Shown here in pieces: positions 1 through 6,505 of a DNA stretch of 16,428 nt; within the stretch, counting starts at the first letter, position 1; each line of letters opens with the position of its first letter. The notes beneath the pieces are model-generated. The model worked only from the letters and a program-made list of their open reading frames with translations. It had not been told where the DNA came from and ran no database searches. The DNA is from Bacteroidota bacterium (GTDB lineage: Bacteria; Bacteroidota; Bacteroidia; Cytophagales; Cyclobacteriaceae): assembly GCA_003242315.1 (NCBI GenBank), contig QGUY01000065.1, positions 1 through 16,428 of the forward strand, read 5' to 3'. The translations under genes and the position numbers were made by a program.

Positions 1-220
1 GTACCATCCTTTTCATTCCAGCTAATATTGAGAAAGCATATTCTCCTCAATTATACAAAGAATAAAAAGGAGCCCCGTCCTGCCCTGCATCCTGCCTTTC
101 CATCGCCTTTGGCCGGCGGGCGCACGAACGTGATTGTGGCACCAGGGGAAAAAACCACCGCCAATACCAATCTTTGCGTAAGTTCGCCTCCGGATGTATT
201 ACTGGCCAAAAGCTGATCTT
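1..220. other. Upstream region of the first gene, no clear gene
   Basis: I see no convincing gene here. An imperfect inverted repeat lies at 27-51 (ATTGAGAA then TTCTC-C-TCAAT around a six-base loop). It could be the terminator of a gene beyond the left edge or a regulatory hairpin, but it has no clear T-run. No good Bacteroidota promoter (TTG, about 19 bases, TAnnTTTG) stands out before the start at 221. Open frames through this stretch have low-complexity products and overlap the real gene, so I treat them as chance. Confidence 0.3.
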
Positions 221-2374
221 ATGAGACTTATAATTGTCACCCTGTTCTTGTTCGTGAGCTCCATCGCACGTTCCCAGCACAAGCACGACAAAGTTTTCTT
301 CGAGAACAGCCTCATGGATTCTCACTATTATTATAGCAAGGTCGAATACACAGGTGGCTGTTGGATCAAAAATACGCAGGGCAAACTTCCTGTATCCGAA
401 CACCAATTTTTTACTCCCGGAAATTCACTTGAACTCCTATACCAACCTTCCGAAGGGGGCACTTGGAAAGCCTCTGTTCTTCACCATAACATCCGCGGTA
501 TTGACGCTTTCAATGAGGCAGACTACCTGTCCTTTTGGCTATATATAAAGAGCGGCACGGAAAAAGCGTCGTTGCCGGTCGTCAGTTTGTTACTTGACGA
601 CATGCGGGAATCACAGCACGCCAACCTGGTAGACTTCGTGCAATCATTCGATCTCGATTCCTGGAATCAGGTCCGGATCCCACTGACGACCTTTTTCACT
701 GAAGGCACCGTTCCGGTCGCTCAGATCAACGGTGTTCAATTTTCAAAAGGTGCGGCATCCGAAAATGAAGGCCACCTGTACATCGACCAGATTGAACTCA
801 TCCCGGGAATGAGGGCGGCCGTCGTGCTTACCACGCCTCCGCAATTGACTTCTGCCAAGGGATATGAGCGACACATCGACCTCACCTGGAAAAAGGAATC
901 AAACCCAGCCATAAAGTATATCAAGGTATATCGGTCAACCGACGGAAAGAATTATCAACCCGTCGGCATCCAGTTGCCCCAGATTTCAGGATACTCCGAC
1001 TTCGTAGGAACCCACGAAGGAAGGATAGGGTATAAGCTCACCTTTGTCGATCATGAGTATCGCGAAACAGAATTTTCGAATGTACTGACCGCATCGACGC
1101 GACCCATGACCGATGACGAACTCCTGGACATGATCCAGGAATCCAACTTCAGGTACTATTGGGAAGGCGCTGAAACCAACAGCGGACTTGCATTGGAAAA
1201 CATACCGGGCAATCCCACGATGGTGGCGACAGGCGCCTCAGGTTTTGGGATCATGGCTATTATCGCTGGCGTCAAAAGAGGATTCATCACCCGCGACCAG
1301 GCAGTCCAACGCTTTCTGAAGATCACCGATTTCCTACTCAAAGCAGATCGTTTTCATGGAGCGTTTCCACACTTTCTGGACGGCACTACCGGAAAGGTTG
1401 TTCCTTTCTTTGGCTCCAGGGACAACGGGGGCGACCTCGTGGAGACGTCGTTCCTCATGCAGGGCTTATTGACCGCAAAGCAATTCTTTAACGGCTCTAA
1501 CAAGAACGAGACGCAGATACGGGGTGCCATTACGAAACTTTGGAATGAAGTGGAGTGGGATTGGTACCGAAAGACACCTGACTCAGACTTTTTGTATTGG
1601 CATTGGTCGCCCGACCAGGAGTGGATCATCAACCACAAACTCATCGGCTGGAATGAAGTGATGATCACCTACTTTCTAGCCATCGCCTCCCCAACGCATG
1701 GCGTTCCCGCATCCATGTATTACACAGGTTGGGCCAGCCAGTCGGCAGAAGCGGCAAAGTACCGCGCGGATTGGGGAAAAACTACTGAGGGTGCTACGTA
1801 CACGAATGGAAATACGTATTACGGTATCCCGCTTGCAGTTGGAGTTTCAAATGGTGGACCATTGTTCTTTATCCACTATTCGTTTCTTGGATTGAACCCT
1901 CACCTTATTACCGACAAGTACACCAACTATTTCGAGAACAACAGGAACATTGCGTTGATCAACCAAAGATACTGTATTGAAAATCCGAAGAACTACAGGG
2001 GCTATGGCGATGACTTCTGGGGCCTCACCGCCAGCGACGGACCGGAGCACTACGCCGCCAACGAACCGAATGAAAGAGGAGACGAAGGCAAGATGACGCC
2101 GACTGGTGCACTCGCTTCGTTTCCCTACACGCCCGAAGCCTCGATGCGAGCGCTTAAGAATTACTATCGGAATTACGGTAAGTATCTGTATGGTTATTAC
2201 GGATTCCGTGATGCGATTAATCTGGACATCAACTGGTGCTCGCCGATTTACATGGGATTAAACCAGGCGCCGATTGTGGTGATGATCGAGAATTATCGGT
2301 CCAAGTTATTGTGGGATTTGTTTATGTCCAACCCCGAGGTGGAGAGGGCGCGGGAGGCATTGGGATTTAAGTGA
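221..2374 (+). CDS. Secreted glycoamylase-domain glycoside hydrolase (GH144-like)
   Basis: This 717-residue exported protein has a C-terminal glycoamylase-like domain (PF10091 type, the fold of GH144 endo-beta-1,2-glucanases). I start at ATG 221, not the in-frame ATG at 194, because residues 1-18 (MRLIIVTLFLFVSSIARS) then form a signal peptide. Residues about 25-200 look like a beta-sandwich carbohydrate-binding-like module, and 205-295 like a fibronectin type III domain (LTWKK..PAIKYIKVYRST). The catalytic domain runs from about 298 to the end. Family-typical blocks are RYYWEGAETNSGLALE (311-326), ATGASGFGIMAI (336-347) and DLVETSFLMQGLL (405-417); the last two acidic clusters probably line the active site. 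The name 'glucoamylase' used in many databases is not a safe guide; characterised relatives cut beta-1,2-glucan. There is no T9SS tail. The gene converges on the GH43 operon across a repeat-filled gap. Exact substrate is uncertain. Confidence 0.85.
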   Translation: MRLIIVTLFLFVSSIARSQHKHDKVFFENSLMDSHYYYSKVEYTGGCWIKNTQGKLPVSEHQFFTPGNSLELLYQPSEGGTWKASVLHHNIRGIDAFNEADYLSFWLYIKSGTEKASLPVVSLLLDDMRESQHANLVDFVQSFDLDSWNQVRIPLTTFFTEGTVPVAQINGVQFSKGAASENEGHLYIDQIELIPGMRAAVVLTTPPQLTSAKGYERHIDLTWKKESNPAIKYIKVYRSTDGKNYQPVGIQLPQISGYSDFVGTHEGRIGYKLTFVDHEYRETEFSNVLTASTRPMTDDELLDMIQESNFRYYWEGAETNSGLALENIPGNPTMVATGASGFGIMAIIAGVKRGFITRDQAVQRFLKITDFLLKADRFHGAFPHFLDGTTGKVVPFFGSRDNGGDLVETSFLMQGLLTAKQFFNGSNKNETQIRGAITKLWNEVEWDWYRKTPDSDFLYWHWSPDQEWIINHKLIGWNEVMITYFLAIASPTHGVPASMYYTGWASQSAEAAKYRADWGKTTEGATYTNGNTYYGIPLAVGVSNGGPLFFIHYSFLGLNPHLITDKYTNYFENNRNIALINQRYCIENPKNYRGYGDDFWGLTASDGPEHYAANEPNERGDEGKMTPTGALASFPYTPEASMRALKNYYRNYGKYLYGYYGFRDAINLDINWCSPIYMGLNQAPIVVMIENYRSKLLWDLFMSNPEVERAREALGFK

Positions 2375-2376
2375 GG

Positions 2377-2514
2377 CGCGAGGGATTTTTAACCGCAGAG
2401 CCGCAGAGACGGGGAGATGTTTTGGATGTATCAAGATTGTCAGGTGCAGTGCCACGGGCATCCACGTCTGTAGTCTAGGGCACGCAGGGGCGGGTCGCCT
2501 GTACGGCGACATTG
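2377..2514 (+). repeat. Degenerate dispersed repeat, copy 1
   Basis: This segment aligns in direct orientation with 5051-5203. Shared blocks, in order, are: GGATTTT(T)AA(A)CCGC-GAGCCGC-GAGACGGG, TATCAAGAT, ACAGGTG or CAGGTG, ACGGGCATCC or ACAGGCATCC, GGGTC-CCTG, and ACGGCGACA. Spacing is nearly conserved. It begins within a few bases of the glycoamylase stop codon. The first block belongs to a wider type of 'ACCGCAGAGGC-CAGAGAC' sequence that also appears at 6149-6182 and 15310-15350. Confidence 0.65.
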
Positions 2515-2599
2515 TTGTGATGTCTATCACATTGGGCACATAAGTGATGATTTGGAAGCGTTCTTCAGACACTTTATCCCAAACGTTGGGTGTTGTCGA

Positions 2600-2635
2600 C
2601 TTCAACACTTCCGCACACCAACACTTCAACACATT
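2600..2635 (+). repeat. Short tandem CTTCAACAC-type repeat
   Basis: The stretch reads as roughly eight-base units (AACACTTC, CGCACACC, AACACTTC, AACACA). Similar short arrays occur between genes in other Bacteroidota. No function can be assigned from sequence. A single related unit (CAACACTTCAAC) lies at 6121-6132. Confidence 0.45.
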
Positions 2636-2724
2636 TAGGCACCCTATGTGGTTCCCCAAATTAGTAATAGACGCAGTCGTCCTCAGCCGGGTGACCTGCA
2701 TCTGCCTGTGCCTCTGCATCTAAA

Positions 2725-4158
2725 CTAGGGTGCTCGAAAGCTCCACTTCGAATTATCGCTATTCACATCAAACTTCCCCAAGGCCGGCGTGCTGTCGCCA
2801 AATGAAATCAACGCGAGCTTTTCGTTTGAATTAGGAACCTGCTTGGGCATAATCCGATACGTTCCGTCCGTCAGCTGATCGATCATCCACAGCTGCTCCG
2901 GAGCGCCGGTGAATTCAGGAACGGTGATGACTTTGCCGTCTGCCGTCGCGGCCAGCGCGCGGTTCGTTCCTTCTATAACAATCTTATAATACGGAGCGCC
3001 GAGGTAACCGCTGGAATCGGGTGCGGGTGTGATGTTCCATTTCTGATGGGGACGCGACATATAATCGCCAATTCTTGCGTCAATGTTCCCTGACGGCCAG
3101 TCGCCGATCACATCCTCAAGTTTTTGTGTATCGACAGGCTTTATCGGTTCATCGGTGCTCCTGTTGAACCACCGCGCAACCGGCATGCGCACCATGTCAA
3201 CCGCCAACTCCAGGGCATAGCCTCTCCGCTCCGATTGAATAACATAGGTTCCGGCTTTGATATTTTCTCCCGCGACAGGCCATCCGTTTTTCCAGAGCAG
3301 CGGACGAATCGCCAGCACACTGCGTCCACCCTGATCAAGATCAGCTTCATAGTGCAGCGACATCTTCTCAATGCCAGGCTCAACGATTATACGACCAAAA
3401 TGCCCGGGTCCGATCAACCGCCCTTCAGTCGCCGCAACCAACTTACCACCACCCTCGAGCATACTCCGTCCCACGTTGTCAATGAACGGACCCGTCACGT
3501 TCTTCGAACGGCCAACGACGATGTTGTAAGTTGAGTTGGGACCATCGCAGCAGCTGCCATGCGTGGCAAAGAGGTAATACCATCCATCATGATAAGCAGG
3601 CGCAGTAGCCTCACAGGCGATGGCGACATCGACAGGCTCGGCACCGGGTGCGAGTCCCCCGGTCTTTGGATCCAATTCCACCATGCGGCTATAACCGAAA
3701 TACGTTCCATACGACATCCACAGCTTGCCGGTTGTCGGATCCAGCATCAGGCCAGGGTCGATGGCATCGCATTCCTCGTAGCCATCGGAAGTGGCAACCA
3801 AAATTGGCTCTGAGTATTTGAAGTCCGGAGAGTTGGGATCGAGCGTTTTGTTCCACATCGTGAAGATGGCGCCCTTGTGGTTGCTGCTGCCACCTGTTGC
3901 GCCGTACGCGACGAGGTAACGATCGCCGATCTTCATCGCATCTGGCGCTGCTCCGCCTCCGGGTCGCACCGCGCCGCCATGCCACTTCCAACCGTCTTCG
4001 GATATTAATCCGCCGCCGCCTGTACCAAAGGTGTAATACTTCCCATCGCATTCAACAATGGTTGACGGATCATGGATAAAGGGTTGCCCTATCTGGGCTG
4101 ATGTTTGTGTCGCCAGCATTACAAGAATGCTAAGGCTTGTGAGTATCGTTGGTTTCAT
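2725..4158 (-). CDS. Secreted GH43-family arabinanase-like enzyme with beta-trefoil-like tail
   Basis: This 477-residue exported protein has a five-bladed beta-propeller GH43 domain. I start at ATG 4158 (MKPTILTSLSILVMLATQTSAQ, a signal peptide); an upstream GTG at 4182 would overlap the previous gene's stop and spoil the signal. The three expected acidic residues are visible: D30 in FIHDPST (base), D134 in DAIDPGLMLD (pKa modulator) and E183 in ACEATAPAYHDGWYYLF (acid). H253 in PGHFGR fits the metal or substrate site. These motifs fit endo-1,5-alpha-L-arabinanases and relatives. From about 310 to the end the sequence resembles a ricin-like beta-trefoil, with repeated hydrophobic/QLW elements such as PEQLWMIDQLTDGTYRI, probably sugar-binding. 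It lies 20 bases after the 254-residue gene, so the two are probably one operon. The exact substrate and GH43 subfamily are not settled. Confidence 0.85.
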   Translation of the reverse strand: MKPTILTSLSILVMLATQTSAQIGQPFIHDPSTIVECDGKYYTFGTGGGGLISEDGWKWHGGAVRPGGGAAPDAMKIGDRYLVAYGATGGSSNHKGAIFTMWNKTLDPNSPDFKYSEPILVATSDGYEECDAIDPGLMLDPTTGKLWMSYGTYFGYSRMVELDPKTGGLAPGAEPVDVAIACEATAPAYHDGWYYLFATHGSCCDGPNSTYNIVVGRSKNVTGPFIDNVGRSMLEGGGKLVAATEGRLIGPGHFGRIIVEPGIEKMSLHYEADLDQGGRSVLAIRPLLWKNGWPVAGENIKAGTYVIQSERRGYALELAVDMVRMPVARWFNRSTDEPIKPVDTQKLEDVIGDWPSGNIDARIGDYMSRPHQKWNITPAPDSSGYLGAPYYKIVIEGTNRALAATADGKVITVPEFTGAPEQLWMIDQLTDGTYRIMPKQVPNSNEKLALISFGDSTPALGKFDVNSDNSKWSFRAP

Positions 4159-4178
4159 GGTTGAAATCTTGCAGTCAA

Positions 4179-4943
4179 TCACTCGTAGCTGATCGTGAAA
4201 TTCTTTACCGGCGATCCGTTTTCATCCAGGAAACGGACGGCAAAGGTGCACATGCCGGGGCCGTTGATGATCGCGGCTCGGACGATGTTCTTACCTTTCT
4301 TGAGGGTCAGGGGTTGCGACACGACATTGTCCACGACCATGTCGCGGTCGCCCGAAAGCACGAGCGCCTCTTCCCCGTTCAACCAAAACATGCCGCCGGA
4401 GTTGACGCCCGCAGCCATTCGCACATTTGGAATTTCCTCGGGACAGTTGATCACCGTGACAAGCCAGAAGATGTTGCCGTACGGTGGTTTATTTATTGCG
4501 TAGGTGAAATTGTACAGGTTGAAGATGAACGTCTTGCTGTCGAGTGCGTGCCATTGCAGACGCTGGTCCCCGACTTTCACCTTCCGCCCATTTTTTGGAA
4601 CGACATTGAAGTCGGTTGAGAAATTGTTTTCGGCAAATGCCGTCCTGATATATGTCTCTGTGAGAATATTGTTTCTCTGAATCTCCTTCCTAATAGGCTC
4701 CAGCGCCAGCCAGCGCTGGATGAATCCGTTGTCGTGTGGTGCTGTTTCGGACTTCGTATTCGAAGCTGGAACGAAGTCTCTCGTCAGCGTATGGGTGGTG
4801 TCGCCTTTTGGAGGAATAGGCGGAAGGTTGGGTCGCGGTCGACCACCCGGCGGTTGGCCGAAAGCGATGTCAGCATTTGCCAAGAGTGCGATCACAACAG
4901 TGAAGGCGACAGCTGGCATTAGTGGTCTGGGTTTTCTGTTCAT
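4179..4943 (-). CDS. Uncharacterised secreted protein, partner of GH43 gene
   Basis: This encodes 254 residues. Residues 1-30 are a signal peptide (hydrophobic run AVAFTVVIALLANADIAFG), 31-46 are a proline-rich linker, and about 70-254 form a single compact domain rich in beta-strand. Visible features are RWLALEPIR (near residue 77), QRLQWHALDSKTFIFNLYNF, MFWLNGEEALVLSGDRDMVVDN and LTLKKGKNIVRAAIINGPGMCTF. The 'WLNGEEAL...LKKGKNIVRAAIINGPG' pattern resembles a galactose-binding-like beta-sandwich, as seen in accessory domains of carbohydrate esterases and glycosidases. No catalytic residues can be named. It is the first gene of a two-gene operon with the GH43 enzyme, so a role in binding or presenting the same polysaccharide is a fair inference. 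I do not recognise a characterised family. Confidence 0.75.
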   Translation of the reverse strand: MNRKPRPLMPAVAFTVVIALLANADIAFGQPPGGRPRPNLPPIPPKGDTTHTLTRDFVPASNTKSETAPHDNGFIQRWLALEPIRKEIQRNNILTETYIRTAFAENNFSTDFNVVPKNGRKVKVGDQRLQWHALDSKTFIFNLYNFTYAINKPPYGNIFWLVTVINCPEEIPNVRMAAGVNSGGMFWLNGEEALVLSGDRDMVVDNVVSQPLTLKKGKNIVRAAIINGPGMCTFAVRFLDENGSPVKNFTISYE

Positions 4944-4979
4944 TGTGGTGTTTGTGGTGAAGCGTGATCAAAAAATAAA

Positions 4980-4992
4980 TGTATTGAATACA
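4980..4992. promoter_or_regulatory. Palindrome upstream of the GH43 operon
   Basis: TGTATTGAATACA is a perfect 13-base palindrome (six-base arms, central G) starting 37 bases upstream of the ATG at 4943. Its size and place suit a dimeric repressor or activator site. An imperfect -7-like TATTTTTTG (- strand, 4969-4977) lies between it and the gene, but no well-spaced TTG box accompanies it. The regulator is unknown. Confidence 0.35.
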
Positions 4993-5050
4993 CTAATTTC
5001 GACCAACTCCATGTGTGGGTTATTATTTACGTCAGCGGTGGCGCGCTGGC

Positions 5051-5203
5051 GCGCTCGGGATTTTAAACCGCGGAGCCGCCGAGACGGGAAGCTCCGATAG
5101 CTATCGGGGTTTATCAAGATAGGAACAGGTGAAGCACAGGCATCCGTGTGTGTACCCCGGACAATTGAAGTCCGCAGAGCCGGGTCACCTGACGGCGACA
5201 GTC
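5051..5203 (+). repeat. Degenerate dispersed repeat, copy 2
   Basis: This is the second copy of the repeat at 2377-2514, in the same orientation, so the pair brackets the two-gene GH43 operon. Copy 2 is about 15 bases longer, mostly from the CCGATAGCTATCGG palindrome near its first block and from the segment 5152-5176. The copies are clearly related but diverged, which argues against a recent duplication. Confidence 0.65.
5094..5107. repeat. Perfect 14-base palindrome CCGATAGCTATCGG
   Basis: The palindrome has seven-base arms and no loop, and sits inside copy 2 of the degenerate repeat but is absent from copy 1. Closely similar CCGATAGCTATCGG palindromes are, to my knowledge, over-represented in many Bacteroidota genomes. 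Only one copy is seen in this window. Confidence 0.5.
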
Positions 5204-5253
5204 TGTACATTAAAGGCTATCTGATATCGGCGGTGGTGTGCGAGCAGCTCATT

Positions 5254-5304
5254 GTCTGAACTAGGATTCGTAGGATTGAAGGGATTTGGAGGATTGTCAG
5301 GGAT
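5254..5304 (+). repeat. AGGATT-type repeat with about 10-base periodicity
   Basis: The stretch starts GTCTGAACTAGGATT and continues as a series of AGGATT-like units: TAGGATTCG, TAGGATTGA, AGGGATTTGG, AGGATTGTC, AGGGATCG. Related arrays are known as intergenic dispersed repeats in several phyla. It lies in a gene-free region and its translated product is low-complexity. Confidence 0.5.
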
Positions 5305-5521
5305 CGTAGTTATACGGGTGGCGGGTTGAACCGCATGGGACATAGGGGCACATAGAAGGTACATGGACGTGGTTGTTGTCGTCACCCACAGATGGCGCCC
5401 CGTGGGTACCTCAAAGGCCGGAACGCACGCTTCCAGGGTCCGAACCTCCGCGGTTAACCCCGTAAGGCAATGAATCGAGATGGTAGGCAGCGGGGGTATC
5501 AGTTTAGTCGGTTGTGGCTGA

Positions 5522-5608
5522 ATCCAGTACCTGAAAGAGATCGAGGAATGGAATATTGATACCTTCAAGGAGCGTTACAAACTTTTGCTCGATCGCTTGC
5601 CGTTGTGA
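5522..5608 (+). pseudogene. Short coding remnant, C-terminal fragment of unknown gene
   Basis: Between two in-frame stops lie 28 codons reading IQYLKEIEEWNIDTFK then ERYKLLLDRLPL. The composition is protein-like (amphipathic, rich in E, K and L) and unlike the noise around it, and it has no start codon. The pattern EI..WN...F..R...L resembles the C-terminal end of DUF262/DUF1524 (GmrSD-type) proteins, but this rests on a very short match. It could be the leftover end of a deleted gene, or chance. Confidence 0.3.
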
Positions 5609-5678
5609 GATTTTTGGATTGCCACCCTTCTTGATGCGTGCAGGCCAGACAACCGGCACATTGGCTCAGTTAAACGAG

Positions 5679-6079
5679 TCACTCCCTCTTCGGCTCAACC
5701 AACTCCACGAGATTCCCCGACGGATCAAGCACCAGAATCTGCTTCCCACCAAAACCTTCAACCACGTCGTTTCGAAACCTCGCGTTCTTGCTCTTTAAAA
5801 AATCTATCGCAGCCTGGATATTGGGAGTATTAAACACCATCCTATTCCAGCCGCCGGGGGCGGAGCCGTACCGTCGGGCATGGATTGGCCGGCGCCGCCG
5901 GCACCGGGTTCGTTGAGCAAGAGGCGGATGTTGCCTTTCGTGAGCATGGCAAAACCGCTTGGGGGATTCATTTTGACTTCAAATCCCAACAATTCAGTGT
6001 AAAATTTTACGCAAGCCTTTACATCGTCCACGATGTACCGAATGCTTACGGTTTCAGGAGTCTCGAATAAATTATCCAT
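5679..6079 (-). pseudogene. VOC/glyoxalase-family gene with one-base frameshift
   Basis: The 401-base span codes for a VOC (glyoxalase/bleomycin-resistance) domain protein of about 133 residues if one base is restored. From ATG 6079 it reads MDNLFETPETVSIRYIVDDV, then KFYTELLGFEVKMNPPSGFA and GNIRLLLNEPG. The frame is lost at the run of five C on the coding strand (G5856-G5860 on +), giving a false tail (AAGIGWCLILPISRLR) of a 91-residue product. In the next frame the family sequence resumes at once: GGWNRMVFNTPNIQAAIDFL, then GFGGKQILVLDPSGNLVELVEP, ending at a TGA at 5679-5681. Six C instead of five would join PPP to GGW cleanly. This is either a recent inactivating mutation or a homopolymer sequencing error. 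Specific substrate is unknown. Confidence 0.85.
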
Positions 6080-6148
6080 GGGTGGTTTATTTAAATTAAG
6101 GCAAGCAAATGTAGATCGCGCAACACTTCAACGCGAGGGGCGTTGAAT

Positions 6149-6182
6149 CTTCACCACAAAGATGCAAAGGACCGCCAAGAGT
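6149..6182 (+). repeat. Degenerate ACCACAGAG-type dispersed repeat
   Basis: CTTCACCACAAAGATGCAAA and the following GGACCGCCAAGAG match, with changes, the element CTTCACCACAGAGGCACGGA plus GGACACTGAAG at 15310-15341. A more distant form opens the degenerate repeats at 2389 and 5062. Such elements are widespread between genes in several phyla; their role is unknown. Confidence 0.5.
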
Positions 6183-6230
6183 GTAACTTGTATTATTACC
6201 TGATGTTTCAATGGTCGATGGCACGTGCCC

Positions 6231-6267
6231 GCGCGCCGGGCCCCTCTAGGGGATAAGGGGCGCGCGC
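6231..6267. repeat. GC-rich hairpin next to repeat copy A
   Basis: GCGCGC (6231-6236) can pair with GCGCGC (6262-6267), and CCCC (6241-6244) with GGGG (6257-6260). A smaller alternative stem, CCCCT-CT-AGGGG, lies at 6241-6252. There is no T-run, so it is not a clear intrinsic terminator. It may be an outer part of the structured repeat that follows, though copy B lacks an obvious equivalent. Confidence 0.4.
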
Positions 6268-6330
6268 AGGGACGGTTGAGTTAGAACGGTAATCGGTAGT
6301 TGGACGATACCACCAGTTTGAGGTGTAAAG

Positions 6331-6490
6331 CCATGTCGGTAGCCCGGGGCGCAGCCCCGGGAATCGGATGTTCGGATGATCGCGCGCCACAGGAAATCTG
6401 TCTTCGGGACACACCTTCTTTTGGCGCGCAACAAGGTGATATTGAGACCGGGAGGTGCAGTGTGAGTGTGAGCGTGAGTGTGAAGAATTG
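6331..6490 (+). repeat. Structured 150-base dispersed repeat, copy A
   Basis: This aligns along its whole length with 9877-10040. It starts TCGGTAGCCCGGGGCGCAGCC, forming a perfect stem CCCGGGGC (6343-6350)/GCCCCGGG (6354-6361). A second stem pairs GCGCGCCA (6382-6389) with TGGCGCGC (6422-6429) around a 32-base conserved loop (CAGGAAAT, GACACACCTT). An alternative pairing joins CACCTT near 6413 with AAGGTG near 6433. It ends with four GTGAGT-like hexamers (6462-6485). It stops 16 bases before the AraC start codon, so it would be in that gene's leader if transcribed. No open frame is conserved between the copies. Confidence 0.7.
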
Positions 6491-6505
6491 CTGAGGCTTC
6501 GTAAA

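Larger units (their letters stand above)
2375..2724. other. Convergent intergenic region packed with dispersed repeats
   Basis: These 350 bases separate two convergent genes. I find no gene. They hold copy 1 of a degenerate repeat shared with 5051-5203, a block of CTTCAACAC-type units at 2600-2635, and at 2685-2697 a third short match to the repeat end (AGCCGGGTGACCT against AGCCGGGTCACCT at 5178-5190). No classical hairpin plus T-run terminator is obvious for either neighbour. Confidence 0.6.
4944..5678. other. Gene-poor intergenic region with repeats and a coding remnant
   Basis: These 735 bases hold no intact gene. They contain a palindromic operator-like site, copy 2 of the degenerate repeat (5051-5203), the palindrome CCGATAGCTATCGG inside it, an AGGATT-type repeat (5254-5304) and a short coding remnant (5522-5608). 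A 127-codon open frame on the - strand (5185-5568) has a low-complexity product that includes translated repeat sequence, so I do not call it. Confidence 0.55.
6080..6505. other. Divergent intergenic region dominated by structured repeats
   Basis: These 426 bases lie between the broken VOC gene (-) and the AraC gene (+). They contain a hairpin at 6127-6147 (TTCAACGC, loop GAGGG, GCGTTGAA), a degenerate CACAGAG-type repeat (6149-6182), a GC-rich hairpin (6231-6267) and copy A of the 150-base structured repeat. Open frames through the region on both strands are products of GC-rich repeat sequence and are not called. Confidence 0.55.

Noticed and set aside
47..406. 119-codon open frame on the - strand
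   Set aside because: It overlaps the start of the glycoamylase gene antisense, has no recognisable domain or signal, and the + strand gene is clearly real.
3689..4051. Arginine-rich 120-codon open frame antisense/shifted within the GH43 gene
   Set aside because: Same strand, other frame as a well-supported GH43 gene; the arginine-rich composition is a frame-shift artefact of GC-rich codons.
4159..4182. GTG start for the GH43 gene
   Set aside because: It overlaps the preceding stop codon and would put polar residues ahead of a well-formed signal peptide starting at ATG 4158.
4149..4619. 156-codon open frame on the + strand
   Set aside because: It is a shadow of the secreted 254-residue gene on the opposite strand and has no signature of its own.
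5051..5203. Insertion sequence or transposon ends
   Set aside because: The flanking repeats are direct, diverged and lack a transposase or clear terminal inverted repeats, so I call them dispersed repeats only.
5185..5568. 127-codon open frame on the - strand
   Set aside because: The product is low-complexity (TTTTTS, NPPNPFNPTNP) and includes translated AGGATT repeat; no domain is visible.
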